Positions 1 through 8,500 of a DNA stretch of 44,945 nt are shown here, one piece after another; the first letter of the stretch is position 1, and every line of letters begins with the position of its first letter. The notes beneath the pieces were generated by a model. The model made no database searches. It was not told the DNA's origin and saw only the letters and a program-made list of their open reading frames with translations. A program made the translations under genes and the position numbers. This DNA is from Candidatus Alistipes stercoravium (GTDB lineage Bacteria; Bacteroidota; Bacteroidia; Bacteroidales; Rikenellaceae): NCBI GenBank assembly GCA_019119615.1, contig DWWQ01000007.1, forward strand, positions 1-44,945, written 5' to 3'.

Positions 1-2
1 CC

Positions 3-44
3 ATCGTCATAGCCGGCCTCACCGTGGCCTGCCACCTCTTTTAA
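3..44 (+). CDS. C-terminal end of a membrane protein gene (partial)
   Basis: The window opens inside a reading frame that ends at a TAA at 42-44. The 13 visible residues (IVIAGLTVACHLF) are hydrophobic and look like the end of a transmembrane helix. A strong terminator hairpin follows at 79-115, which supports a real gene end here. The family cannot be told from so short a piece. Confidence 0.4.
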   Translation: MVIAGLTVACHLF

Positions 45-78
45 ATGAGCGGGCGGGCCGCCCGGCCCCTGCATACGC

Positions 79-115
79 CCGGTCCGGAGGCAATCCCTCC
101 GGACCGGATGCTTTT
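79..115 (+). terminator. Intrinsic terminator after the partial gene
   Basis: A perfect 12-bp stem (79-90 with 96-107) encloses a 5-nt loop, followed by a short T run at 112-115. It lies 35 nt after the stop codon of the partial upstream gene. The U tract is short, so strength is uncertain, but the stem is very GC-rich. Confidence 0.65.
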
Positions 116-151
116 CACCATTTCCCATTTCGGCTTATGTGCACTTCCGGA

Positions 152-183
152 TTTGCTTCTGCCGCTGTTTTGTCGTATCTTTG
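152..183 (+). promoter_or_regulatory. Bacteroidota-type promoter of the HAD phosphatase gene
   Basis: TTTG at 152-155, a 20-nt spacer and TATCTTTG at 176-183 match the Bacteroidota housekeeping consensus TTTG-N19-21-TAnnTTTG. The -7 box ends only 7 nt before the ATG at 191, so the transcript would have almost no 5' leader. Confidence 0.75.
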
Positions 184-190
184 CGTTTGT

Positions 191-778
191 ATGAAAAATA
201 TCGTATTCGATCTGGGCGGCGTGCTTTTCGCCCGGGACAAGCGCAAATGCAGTCCCGAAATCATGGAATTTTTCGGCTTTCTCCGAACCCCGCGGATGCC
301 CCGTTTCTGGGAGGAGTACGACCGGGGTACCTCGACCTTCGACGAGGTCGTCGAGGAGCTGTGCCGCATGACGGGCCGCTCGCGCGAGGTATGTGTCGGC
401 GTGATGCACGAGGCGATCGACCTGCAGGAGCCCGTTGCGGCCACCGAGCGTCTCGTCGGCGAACTGAAGGCGGCCGGCTACCGGCTTTATGTGCTGTCGA
501 ACATGTCGCGCGAGTTTATCGACTGCCTGCGTCGTTTCCCGGTTTATGCCCTCTTCGACGGGGAGGTGGTCTCCTGTGAGGAGCATACCGTAAAGCCCGA
601 GCGCCGCATCTACGAAATCCTGCTCGAGCGTTATGCCCTGCAGCCTGCAGAGACGCTGTTTATCGACGACCGCGAGACCAACATTACGGCAGCCAGGGCC
701 CTCGGTATCCACGGTTTCCGTTTCGACGCCCATGATACTGCGGCTTCATGCGAGGCTTTGCGGCGGTTTTTGCTCTGA
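191..778 (+). CDS. HAD-superfamily hydrolase, YihX-like
   Basis: A 195-residue HAD phosphatase of subfamily IA. Motif I reads FDLGGVLF, with the nucleophile Asp followed by Leu-Gly rather than DxD, as in YihX-type and epoxide-hydrolase-like HADs. Motif II is VLSNMS, motif III is the Lys of VKPE, and motif IV is FIDDRETN. YihX of E. coli removes phosphate from alpha-glucose-1-phosphate; the substrate here is unknown. The frame is open further upstream, but the ATG at 191 begins the conserved core and sits just after the -7 promoter box, so the longer version at 137 would start before transcription. A terminator follows at 831-871. The gene appears monocistronic. Confidence 0.88.
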   Translation: MKNIVFDLGGVLFARDKRKCSPEIMEFFGFLRTPRMPRFWEEYDRGTSTFDEVVEELCRMTGRSREVCVGVMHEAIDLQEPVAATERLVGELKAAGYRLYVLSNMSREFIDCLRRFPVYALFDGEVVSCEEHTVKPERRIYEILLERYALQPAETLFIDDRETNITAARALGIHGFRFDAHDTAASCEALRRFLL

Positions 779-830
779 TATTCAGATAGAATCCGGCTTA
801 TTGCTTGTATCCCCAAAATGGGAACGCGCT

Positions 831-871
831 GCATCCCGAAACTCATTCGGAGTTACGGGATGCGATTTTTT
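831..871 (+). terminator. Intrinsic terminator after the HAD gene
   Basis: An 8-bp stem (831-838 with 856-863) is extended by 4 bp inside (840-843 with 851-854) across one mismatch, with a 7-nt loop. A run of six T at 866-871 follows. This is a typical rho-independent terminator. Confidence 0.85.
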
Positions 872-891
872 GCAAATTTTTCACGAAAAAG

Positions 892-934
892 TTGCAAATT
901 CATTATAGTTTACTACCTTTGTTATTCGAATAAC
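892..934 (+). promoter_or_regulatory. Promoter with a 14-bp palindrome at the expected transcription start
   Basis: TACCTTTG at 914-921 is a good Bacteroidota -7 box, with TTG at 892-894 as a -33 half-match at 19 nt spacing. A perfect 14-bp palindrome (GTTATTCGAATAAC, 921-934) begins at the last base of the -7 box and covers the expected start of transcription. That position suits a repressor operator. No candidate regulator is adjacent. Confidence 0.65.
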
Positions 935-970
935 AGTAATTAGGAGTAGAAACCTAAAAGTCTTATCACA

Positions 971-2830
971 ATGGCAAGAAATCTCAAAATCAGAGACCTT
1001 ACGTTGCGCGACGGCCAGCAGTCGTCGTTCGCCACGCGTATGAATCAGGCGCAGATCGACCGCTGCCTGCCGTTCTACAAGGATGCGAATTTCTATGCGA
1101 TGGAGGTGTGGGGCGGAGCCGTGCCCGATTCGGTCATGCGCTACCTGAACGAGAATCCCTGGACCCGCCTCGAGACGATCCATAAGGCTGTCGGCAACGT
1201 GTCGAAGCTTACGGCCCTCTCGCGCGGCCGCAACCTGTTCGGCTACTCGCCCTATACGGACGAGATTATCGACGGCTTCTGCCGCAATGCGATCCAGAGC
1301 GGTCTGGGCATCATGCGTATCTTCGATGCCCTGAACGATGTGGACAACGTGAAATCGACGGTCAAGTATGTCAAGCAGTATGGCGGCATTGCCGACTGCG
1401 CCGTATGTTATACGGTCGATCCGAAATATCCCGAGCTGGGCTTCTGGGCCCGCCTCACGGGCAAGAAGAACCCCGCACCGGTCTTCACCGATGCCTATTT
1501 CCTCGACAAGGCCCGTCAGATGGCGGCTCTCGGCGCCGACATGATCACCATCAAGGACATGTCGGGTCTGATTCCGCCGCGCCGCGTGGCGACGCTCGTG
1601 CGGCTCTTCAAGAAGAACCTTTCGATTCCGGTCGATTTCCATACCCACTGTACGCCGGGTTACGGTCTGGCCTCGGTGCTTTCGGCCATTGTCGCCGGTG
1701 TGGATATCGTCGATACCAACTGTTGGTACTTCGCAGGCGGTACGGGAGCTCCCGCCATCGAGCTGGTGCATGTCTTCTGCAAGAAGATGGGCATCGACAC
1801 GGGTGTGAACATGGAGGCTGTGGCCAAGATCAATACGCAGCTGCGTGAGATCCGCAAGGAGCTGAACCAGTCGGTATTCGGCACCGAGAAACCCGAGCCC
1901 AAGCCGTTCAATCCGCTGACCGATACGCTGCCTGCCGAGATCGACGCCCTCTTCGACAAGGCAATCGAGGCCGCACAGCGCGATGACGAGGCCGCAACGA
2001 TCGACCTCTGCCGCAAGATCGAGGCTTACTTCGGCTTCCCGGCTCCGAACGAACTGGTGCAGAAGGCCGAGATTCCGGGCGGCATGTATTCGAACATGGT
2101 AGCGCAGCTCAAGCAGCTCAAGGCCGAGGAGATCCTGCCGCGGGCCATGGAGCTGATCCCTTCGGTGCGTCTGGCCGCCGGTCTTCCGCCCCTGGTAACC
2201 CCGACGTCGCAGATCGTCGGTGCCCAGGCCGTGAACTGTGCCCTGGACGAGAAGGCGGGACGCCCGATGTATACCAACAAGTCGTCGCAGTTCGTAGGTC
2301 TCGTGAAGGGCGAGTACGGACATACGCCGGTGAAGATCGACCCCGAGTTCCGTTTCAAGATCTGCGGCGTGCGTGAGGAGACGCCCTACGATACGTCGAA
2401 GTACCAGATGCAGCCCAACCCCGAACTTCCCGAGGCCGGAGGCGTGAAACTTGCCGCCAACGAGAAGGAGGTGCTGTTGCTCGAATTGTTCCCGATGGTG
2501 GCCAAGACGTTCCTTACCAACGAGAAGAAGAAGGCTTACGAGGCCTCGAAACCTGCCGAGCCGGTTCCGGCCCCCGAGGCTCCGCAGGCTGCTGCCAAGG
2601 CACACGAAGCCATCACGGGCAATACCGTTACGGCGCCGCTGCCGGGCCGTATCGTTTCGATCGACGTGAAGGTCGGCGATGAGGTGAAGGCCGGCCAGCA
2701 GGTGCTGGTTCTCGAGGCCATGAAGATGGAAAACTCCGTGGCGACCGACTACGCCGGCAAGGTGAAGCAGATTTTGGTCGAGGTGGGTGAGAATGTCGCT
2801 ACCGACGCCGTGCTCATCGAGATCGGGTAG
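971..2830 (+). CDS. oadA: Biotin-dependent oxaloacetate decarboxylase alpha / pyruvate carboxylase subunit B-type protein
   Basis: A 619-residue carboxyltransferase subunit that moves CO2 between a keto acid and biotin. An HMGL-like TIM barrel begins with LRDGQQS (Asp14). It carries the Lys of MITIKDM (K195), which is carboxylated in this family, and the metal ligands of DFHTH (H224, H226). A conserved carboxylase domain follows. An Ala/Pro-rich linker (about 518-548) leads to a biotinyl domain with EAMKMEN, biotin on K585. No decarboxylase beta or gamma subunit and no biotin carboxylase is next to it, so its partners must be encoded elsewhere. Whether it acts as a Na+-pump decarboxylase or a carboxylase subunit cannot be settled from this sequence. 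Promoter and terminator suggest a single-gene transcript. Confidence 0.9.
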   Translation: MARNLKIRDLTLRDGQQSSFATRMNQAQIDRCLPFYKDANFYAMEVWGGAVPDSVMRYLNENPWTRLETIHKAVGNVSKLTALSRGRNLFGYSPYTDEIIDGFCRNAIQSGLGIMRIFDALNDVDNVKSTVKYVKQYGGIADCAVCYTVDPKYPELGFWARLTGKKNPAPVFTDAYFLDKARQMAALGADMITIKDMSGLIPPRRVATLVRLFKKNLSIPVDFHTHCTPGYGLASVLSAIVAGVDIVDTNCWYFAGGTGAPAIELVHVFCKKMGIDTGVNMEAVAKINTQLREIRKELNQSVFGTEKPEPKPFNPLTDTLPAEIDALFDKAIEAAQRDDEAATIDLCRKIEAYFGFPAPNELVQKAEIPGGMYSNMVAQLKQLKAEEILPRAMELIPSVRLAAGLPPLVTPTSQIVGAQAVNCALDEKAGRPMYTNKSSQFVGLVKGEYGHTPVKIDPEFRFKICGVREETPYDTSKYQMQPNPELPEAGGVKLAANEKEVLLLELFPMVAKTFLTNEKKKAYEASKPAEPVPAPEAPQAAAKAHEAITGNTVTAPLPGRIVSIDVKVGDEVKAGQQVLVLEAMKMENSVATDYAGKVKQILVEVGENVATDAVLIEIG

Positions 2831-2868
2831 GGTTGCGGGGGCCGTAGGCACCTCTGCTGAAGGCAAGG

Positions 2869-2905
2869 CCGCCCGTCATGTTTCAACATGGCGGGCGGAT
2901 TTTTT
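2869..2905 (+). terminator. Intrinsic terminator after the carboxylase gene
   Basis: A 12-bp stem (2869-2880 with 2887-2898, one G-T wobble) with a 6-nt loop is followed by A and six T. From here to the tRNA at 3065 I see no gene; the small reading frames in the stretch have no recognisable product and cross the terminator or the tRNA. Confidence 0.85.
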
Positions 2906-3064
2906 CTGCCCGAAGGCCTGCACCTTGCGGATTGCCGGAATCGTGCGGTTTCCGCTCCTGCATGAGGCGGGCCGGATGTCGGCGCGGATCGGTGTTTGTG
3001 TGCGAACGGGGTGCTGATAAAGACGAAAAAGGAGTTGCGGATCTCGCATCTCCTCGATTTTCAG

Positions 3065-3138
3065 TAGCGGGAGAGAGACTTGAACTCTCGACCTCATGAT
3101 TATGAATCATGCGCTCTAACCAGCTGAGCTATCCCGCC
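3065..3138 (-). tRNA. tRNA with anticodon CAT, probably elongator tRNA-Met
   Basis: Read on the minus strand, 74 nt fold into a full cloverleaf. The acceptor stem is 3132-3138 with 3066-3072, with a G-U pair at position 1-72. The D arm has the AGCTGGTTA loop, the anticodon loop is TTCATAA, the T stem is GAGAG/CTCTC with a TTCAAGT loop, and the discriminator is A. CCA is not encoded. The paired 1-72 position argues against initiator tRNA. Elongator Met and the CAT-anticodon Ile tRNA (lysidine-modified) cannot be fully separated by eye. Confidence 0.93.
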
Positions 3139-3156
3139 ATTGCTGAAATGCGAGTG

Positions 3157-3187
3157 CAAAGGTAATAGAAAATTTCATATCTGCAAA
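3157..3187 (-). promoter_or_regulatory. Promoter of the tRNA gene
   Basis: On the minus strand TTTG (3187-3184), a 19-nt spacer and TACCTTTG (3164-3157) match the Bacteroidota promoter consensus. The expected start lies around 3150, about 12 nt upstream of the mature tRNA 5' end at 3138. Confidence 0.8.
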
Positions 3188-3280
3188 AAACTTTGGCCAA
3201 AAAACACCTTCCGACGGATGAAACCGCTTTGTCAGGGGCCGTGGCATCGATTTTGAGTCCGTAGGCAGAAACGAAACGAC

Positions 3281-3967
3281 ATGCGAACCATTCGGGCTCC
3301 CCATGAAAATCTGCTCCGCACGCTCGGTGCGATCAAGGTCCTTGCCGGTCTGACGCTTCTGGCCGCCGTATCGTGGGAGGTCCTCGGAGGCAACCGCACC
3401 TCCTTTTCGCCGACTTTCCTGCATATCCAGTTCGTGATCTGCATGATCTTTCTGTGTGATTTTTTCCTGCGTTGGGCCGCCGCGGAGCGCGGGACGCACT
3501 TCGTGCTGCACAACCTGCTGTTCCTGCTCATATCGATTCCCTACCTCAATCTGATCCATTGGGCCGGCATCGACCTTCCGCGCAGCCTCGGAATGCTGTT
3601 TGGCCTGATACCTCTGCTGCGGGCCTTTCTGGCCATGGTTATCGTCGTGGGGTGGCTCGTGAACAACAACGTGCGGAGGCTGCTGGCGGCCTATATCTTC
3701 ACCGTTGTCGTCTTTACCTACATCTCGGCGCTGATCTTCTATGATTACGAAGCTCCGGTCAATCCCGCTCTTCACGGCTTCGGCAACGCCCTTTGGTGGG
3801 CCTGGATGAATGTGGCGACCGTCGGTGCCGCTATTTTCCCGGTTACGCCTGTCGGAAAACTCTTCAGCGTGCTGCTGCCGCTCGTGGGCATGATGTTTTT
3901 CCCGATCTTCACGACCTATATCCTGAACGAATTCGCATCCTCCCGAAGCCGGAAGAATCAGGAATAG
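3281..3967 (+). CDS. Voltage-gated-ion-channel-like membrane protein with a non-canonical selectivity filter
   Basis: A 228-residue protein with about six membrane segments and a C-terminal pore module like that of tetrameric cation channels. A pore helix (WWAWMNVATVG, 172-182) is followed by A-A-I-F-P-V-T and a last hydrophobic helix (about 192-216). In K+ channels the same place reads TVGYGD; here residues 180-184 are TVGAA, so the Tyr-Gly carbonyl ladder and the Asp are missing. The first segments (about 15-150) stand where a voltage-sensor-like domain would be, but I see no regular Arg ladder. It could be a channel of altered selectivity or a non-conducting relative. The tRNA promoter lies upstream on the other strand, and a short hairpin follows at 3975-4001. 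Confidence 0.7.
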   Translation: MRTIRAPHENLLRTLGAIKVLAGLTLLAAVSWEVLGGNRTSFSPTFLHIQFVICMIFLCDFFLRWAAAERGTHFVLHNLLFLLISIPYLNLIHWAGIDLPRSLGMLFGLIPLLRAFLAMVIVVGWLVNNNVRRLLAAYIFTVVVFTYISALIFYDYEAPVNPALHGFGNALWWAWMNVATVGAAIFPVTPVGKLFSVLLPLVGMMFFPIFTTYILNEFASSRSRKNQE

Positions 3968-3974
3968 AGGACAG

Positions 3975-4001
3975 TCCGGATCCCTTTTCCGGAAAGTTTT
4001 T
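3975..4001 (+). terminator. Possible terminator after the channel-like gene
   Basis: A 6-bp stem (TCCGGA at 3975-3980 and 3988-3993) with a 7-nt loop is followed by AAG and five T. The stem is short, so this is a weak candidate. Confidence 0.45.
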
Positions 4002-4060
4002 CCGGGCTTGCCGCATGTCATAAAATCGGGTTGCGTCGTCCGTGTTCTCATGTTTTTTCG

Positions 4061-4068
4061 TATCTTTG
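4061..4068 (+). promoter_or_regulatory. -7 box of the symporter operon promoter
   Basis: TATCTTTG is a perfect Bacteroidota -7 box, 43 nt before the symporter ATG. No clear TTTG is found 19-21 nt upstream, so the promoter may be weaker or activator-dependent. Confidence 0.5.
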
Positions 4069-4111
4069 ACGGAAAAATAAATTCAGTTATCGAACTACAA
4101 AACCCGAATTC

Positions 4112-5563
4112 ATGACACCTGCAGCAGTTATCGCCACCGTTTTGGGCTATATAGCCGTTCTATTCGCCGTAGCCTGGATATCGGGCCGGCGTGCCGACAA
4201 TGCCGGATTCTTTACGGGCAACCGACGTACCCCGTGGTATATGGCAGCCTTTGCCATGATCGGCGCCGCCATCTCGGGCGTAACCTTCATTTCGGTCCCC
4301 GGGTCGGTATCGGTCGATGCCTTCTCCTACATGCAGATGGTCTTGGGTTTCACCGTCGGTCAGTTCATCGTGGCCTTCGTGCTGATTCCGCTTTTCTACC
4401 GGCTGCACGTTGTCTCGCTGTATGAGTATCTTGACAGCCGTTTTGGCGTGGCGTCGCACCGTACGGGGGCCTGGTTCTTCTTCATTTCGAAAATCCTCGG
4501 GGCTGCGTTGCGCGTCTATGTTGTCTGCGCCGTGCTGCAGCTGCTCGTTTTCGACCGTTACGGATTCCCCTTCTGGAGCAATGCCCTCATCACGATGTTC
4601 TTCGTGTGGCTCTATACGCAGCAGGGCGGTGTCAAGTCGCTCATCTGGACCGATTCGCTCAAGACCTTCTGCCTGGTGGCGAGCCTTGTGCTCTCGATCG
4701 TCTATATCATGCGTAGCCTTGATTTCACGATGGCCGATACGGTCCGCGAGGTGTCGGCGTCGCCCATGTCGCAGATCTTCTTTTTCGATGATCCCGCCTC
4801 GGACCGCTACTTCTGGAAAATGTTTGCCGCAGGTATCGTGCTGTTGGTCAGCATGACGGGCCTCGATCAGGACCTCATGCAGCGGAACATGAGCTGCGCC
4901 ACGCCGCGCGATTCGCAGAAGAACATCATCCTCACGGCCTTCAGCCAGATGTTCGTGATCTTCCTTTTCCTCGTGCTGGGTGTCCTGCTTTACCTCTATA
5001 TGGACCATGCCGGTCTGGCGATGCCTGAAAAGACCGACCAGGTTTTCTCGCTCGTGGCGGTCGAAGGCGGTCTGCCGGTCATCGTCGGCGTGCTGTTTGT
5101 CATCGGACTCATTTCGAGCACCTATTCGGCAGCAGGTTCGGCCCTCACGGCTCTGACGACCTCCTTTACGGTCGATATCCTCGAGGGGACGAAACGCTAC
5201 GGCGAGGAGCGCCTGACGCGCATCCGCCGCGGCGTGCATGTCGCCATGGCCTTTGGCATGGCGCTTGTGATCCTCGCCTTCGGCTATCTGGCCGACGACA
5301 GCGTCATCAACCTCGTGTACAAGGTCGCCAGCTATACCTACGGTCCCATCCTGGGCATGTTCGTCTTCGGCATGTTCACCCGTCTGAAGGTCCGCGACCG
5401 CTGGATGCCACTGGTGGCCGTTGCCGCTCCCGTGTTGAGCGCCCTGCTGCAGTGGTGGGCGGCCCGGGCGTGGGATTATCAGATCGGTTTCGAGCTGTTG
5501 ATCTACAATGCGCTCTTCACGGTGATCGGAATGCTGCTGCTTGTAAAACGTCATGATAAATAG
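4112..5563 (+). CDS. Sodium:solute symporter (SSS family)
   Basis: A 483-residue inner-membrane transporter of the SSS/SLC5 type, which couples uptake of a small solute to Na+ entry. The family pattern is clear: an N-terminal helix, the GFFTGNRRTPWYMAA segment, then a Gly/Ser-rich second helix (MIGAAISGVTFISVPG), LYEYLDSRFG after the third helix, and about 13 hydrophobic segments in all. The later segment ISSTYSAAGSALTALTTSF holds the Ser/Thr-rich helix that contributes to a Na+ site in characterised members. The substrate cannot be told from sequence. The last codons overlap the start of the next gene by 11 nt, so it is probably co-translated with the secreted amidase-like protein, which hints at a cell-wall or glycan-derived substrate. 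That link is inference. Confidence 0.88.
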   Translation: MTPAAVIATVLGYIAVLFAVAWISGRRADNAGFFTGNRRTPWYMAAFAMIGAAISGVTFISVPGSVSVDAFSYMQMVLGFTVGQFIVAFVLIPLFYRLHVVSLYEYLDSRFGVASHRTGAWFFFISKILGAALRVYVVCAVLQLLVFDRYGFPFWSNALITMFFVWLYTQQGGVKSLIWTDSLKTFCLVASLVLSIVYIMRSLDFTMADTVREVSASPMSQIFFFDDPASDRYFWKMFAAGIVLLVSMTGLDQDLMQRNMSCATPRDSQKNIILTAFSQMFVIFLFLVLGVLLYLYMDHAGLAMPEKTDQVFSLVAVEGGLPVIVGVLFVIGLISSTYSAAGSALTALTTSFTVDILEGTKRYGEERLTRIRRGVHVAMAFGMALVILAFGYLADDSVINLVYKVASYTYGPILGMFVFGMFTRLKVRDRWMPLVAVAAPVLSALLQWWAARAWDYQIGFELLIYNALFTVIGMLLLVKRHDK

Positions 5564-8500
5564 ACTTTTAATTCTTTTTGCCTTACTTGCGGCTTCAGGT
5601 TCCGCCTCGGCGGCTTCGGAGCGCCTCGGAACCTCCGAGCGTCTTGCCGTCGGCCGCACGCTTTCGCGGATTGTAGCCCGCGAGGTCTCGGGCGGCTATG
5701 TCAGGGTGCAGGGCGTGCAGGCCTCGCGCAGCCGGGTGCGGATCTACGCCTCGATCGGCCTGTCGTATTATCCCTTCCGCGAAGAGAATACCGCGGCCAT
5801 GCGCGATTCGGTGCGGGCTCTGCTGCCTGCGGCCTACCGCAAGGCGCGGATCGAACTCTATACCGACGGTCATGAGGTGGCCGAGCTGATTCCGCTGGCG
5901 CACCGCGATCCGGAACAGCTCCGCAAGCAGATTTCCAAACGCCGCATCATCCCCTTCACCAACCGTTCGGCACGACCGTTGGTTGAACCGCTGTCGGTTG
6001 CCGCCCGTCCCGGACAGGGACTTGCCGGACGCCATATCGCCCTTTGGCAGAGCCACGGGCGCTATTTCGACCAGCATACGAACCGCTGGAAGTGGCAGCG
6101 CTCGCAGCTGTGGCAGACCTGCGAGGACCTCTATACGCAGAGTTATGTGCTGCCGTATCTGGTCCCGATGCTCGAACGGGCCGGAGCCTGCGTGCTGCTG
6201 CCGCGCGAGCGAGACGTGCAGGTCCATGAACTCCTTGCCGATAACGATGTCCCCGGAACTTATGTCGAATCGGGTGCCTGGGAGACGGGCGGCGTGGGCT
6301 TTGCCCCGCTGCATGCGGTTTACCGCTCGGGGGAGAATCCCTTCCGTGACGGTACGACGCGGCGGACCCGTACGGTCCGCGGTGAGGCCACGGCGAGTGC
6401 CGTATGGCGGGCCGATATTCCCGAACGGGGCGAATATGCCGTCTATGTGAGCTATGAATCGTCGCCGCAACATGCCGAGGATGCACAATATACGGTCCAT
6501 CACCTCGGGGGCGACTCGAAGTATGTGGTCAATCAGACGATGGGCGGCGGAACTTGGATCTATCTCGGCAAATTTCTGTTCGACCCGGGCGAGCAGGCCG
6601 TCGTAACGCTCTCGAACGCTTCGCAGAAGGAGGGGGGTCTGCTCTCGGCCGATGCCGTGAAGATCGGCGGCGGTTACGGCAACATCGCCCGCACGGTCTG
6701 CGACTCGTTGCGTGTGGCGGGTCGGGAATACCTCGAGGAGACGAGCGGCTATCCCCGCTTCTGCGAGGGTGCCCGCTACTGGCTCCAGTGGGCCGGTTTC
6801 GACGAGAAGGTCTATTCGCCCAAGGCGGGTACGGACGACTACAAGGACGACTACATGTCGCGCGCCCACTGGGTCAATGCCCTGATGGGCGGCTCGGAGC
6901 GGATGCCCGACTCGTGCGGGCTGCGCATTCCCGTGGATATGGCGCTGGCGTTTCACTCCGATGCGGGCGTGCGCGACGGCGACGAGACGATCGGCACGCT
7001 GGGCATCTTCTATACGAAGGAGAACAAGGGGCGTTTCGAGGGCGGTGCTGACCGTTACCGCTCGCGCGATCTGACCGATCTGGTGATGACGCAGATCGTC
7101 TCGGACATCCGCCGGACGTGGGAGCCTGACTGGAACCGCCGGGGATTGTGGAACCGCGCCTATTACGAAGCTCGCGTTCCGGGAGCTCCGACCATGCTGC
7201 TCGAACTGCTGTCGCACCAGAATTTCGCCGACATGCGCTACGGCAGCGACCCGCGCTTCAAGTTCCTCGTATCACGCGCCGTTTACAAGGGTATTCTGCG
7301 CTATGTCGCCTCGCAATACGGGACTCCATATGTCGTGCAGCCGCTCCCGGTCGAGGGGCTCTCTACGGAGTTTCTTGACGGGAACGAGGTGCGCCTTTCG
7401 TGGCGCGGTGTCGCGGATTCGCTTGAGGCGACGGCCGCACCCGACGGCTATGTCGTCTATACACGCATCGACGACGGTGGCTTCGACAACGGCCGCTATA
7501 CCGAAGAGGAGTGGTTCACGACACGCCAGGAGCCCGGCCGTATCTACAGCTACCGCGTTGCGGCCGTCAATGCCGGCGGCGAGAGCTTTCCGAGTGAAAC
7601 GGTGGCCGCCTGCCGGATGCCCGAAGAACGGGGCCGTGTGCTGATTGTCAATGGCTTTACCCGCGTGAGCGCTCCCGTAAGCCTGCGCAGCGATTCGCTG
7701 GCGGGATTCTTCATGGAGCGCGACGGCGGGGTTCCCGACCGGCAGGATATCGCGTTCATCGGTCCGCAGCGGGTCTTCGATCCGGCGCAGGCGCGATGCG
7801 AGGTCGATTCCCTGGCGCTTGGCAGCTGCGGCAGCGACTATGCTCCGGAGGTTCTGGGCGGCAATACGTTCGATTACGGCTACCTGCACGGGCGTTCGGT
7901 CGCTGCGGCGGGCTACTCGTTCTGTACGGCTTCCGTGAAATGCGACCGCCGGCTGTGGAATCCCGAAGAGTTCGTTGCGGTGGACCTGATCCTCGGCAAG
8001 CAGCGTGCGACCACGATGGGACGGGGATTCAGAGATGCGGATTTCGAGGCGTTTCCTGTTGATCTGCAGGATGTAATATACGATTACCTCAAGCGTGGCG
8101 GCAATCTCTTCGTGTCGGGGTGTTATCCGCTTTCGGACCTGCTTCGTACGGATGCTTCGGCGGCGGATTCCCTTTTTGCCCGCGAGGCGTTGCATTGTAC
8201 GGGCGCCGGTCAGTGGCCGGTTTGCCGCGAGCCGGCCGTTCGTCGCGGACGGGTGCTTGTCGTGGCTTCTGCGGCCGATTTTTCACGCGGAGCCTACCGT
8301 TTCAACGGCGACTGGCGCCGTGATTGCTACCGGGTCGAGACGGCCGACCGCCTCGAAGCGGTCGGCGAGGGGGCTTTCCCCGTGATGCGCTACGCCGGGG
8401 GCGGTGTGGCGGCCGTGGCCTATGACGGTTCCACGGCGGGGGACCCGGGCGTTCCGGGCCGGAGTTTCGTAACGGGATTTCCCTTCGAGACGCTCCGTTC

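Noticed and set aside
881..2866. A 661-residue minus-strand frame opposite the carboxylase-type gene
   Set aside because: It is rich in His, Arg and Leu with no domain, and the plus-strand protein is well conserved.
2878..3110. Several small frames between the carboxylase-type gene and the tRNA
   Set aside because: They cross the terminator at 2869-2905 or run into the tRNA, and encode nothing recognisable.
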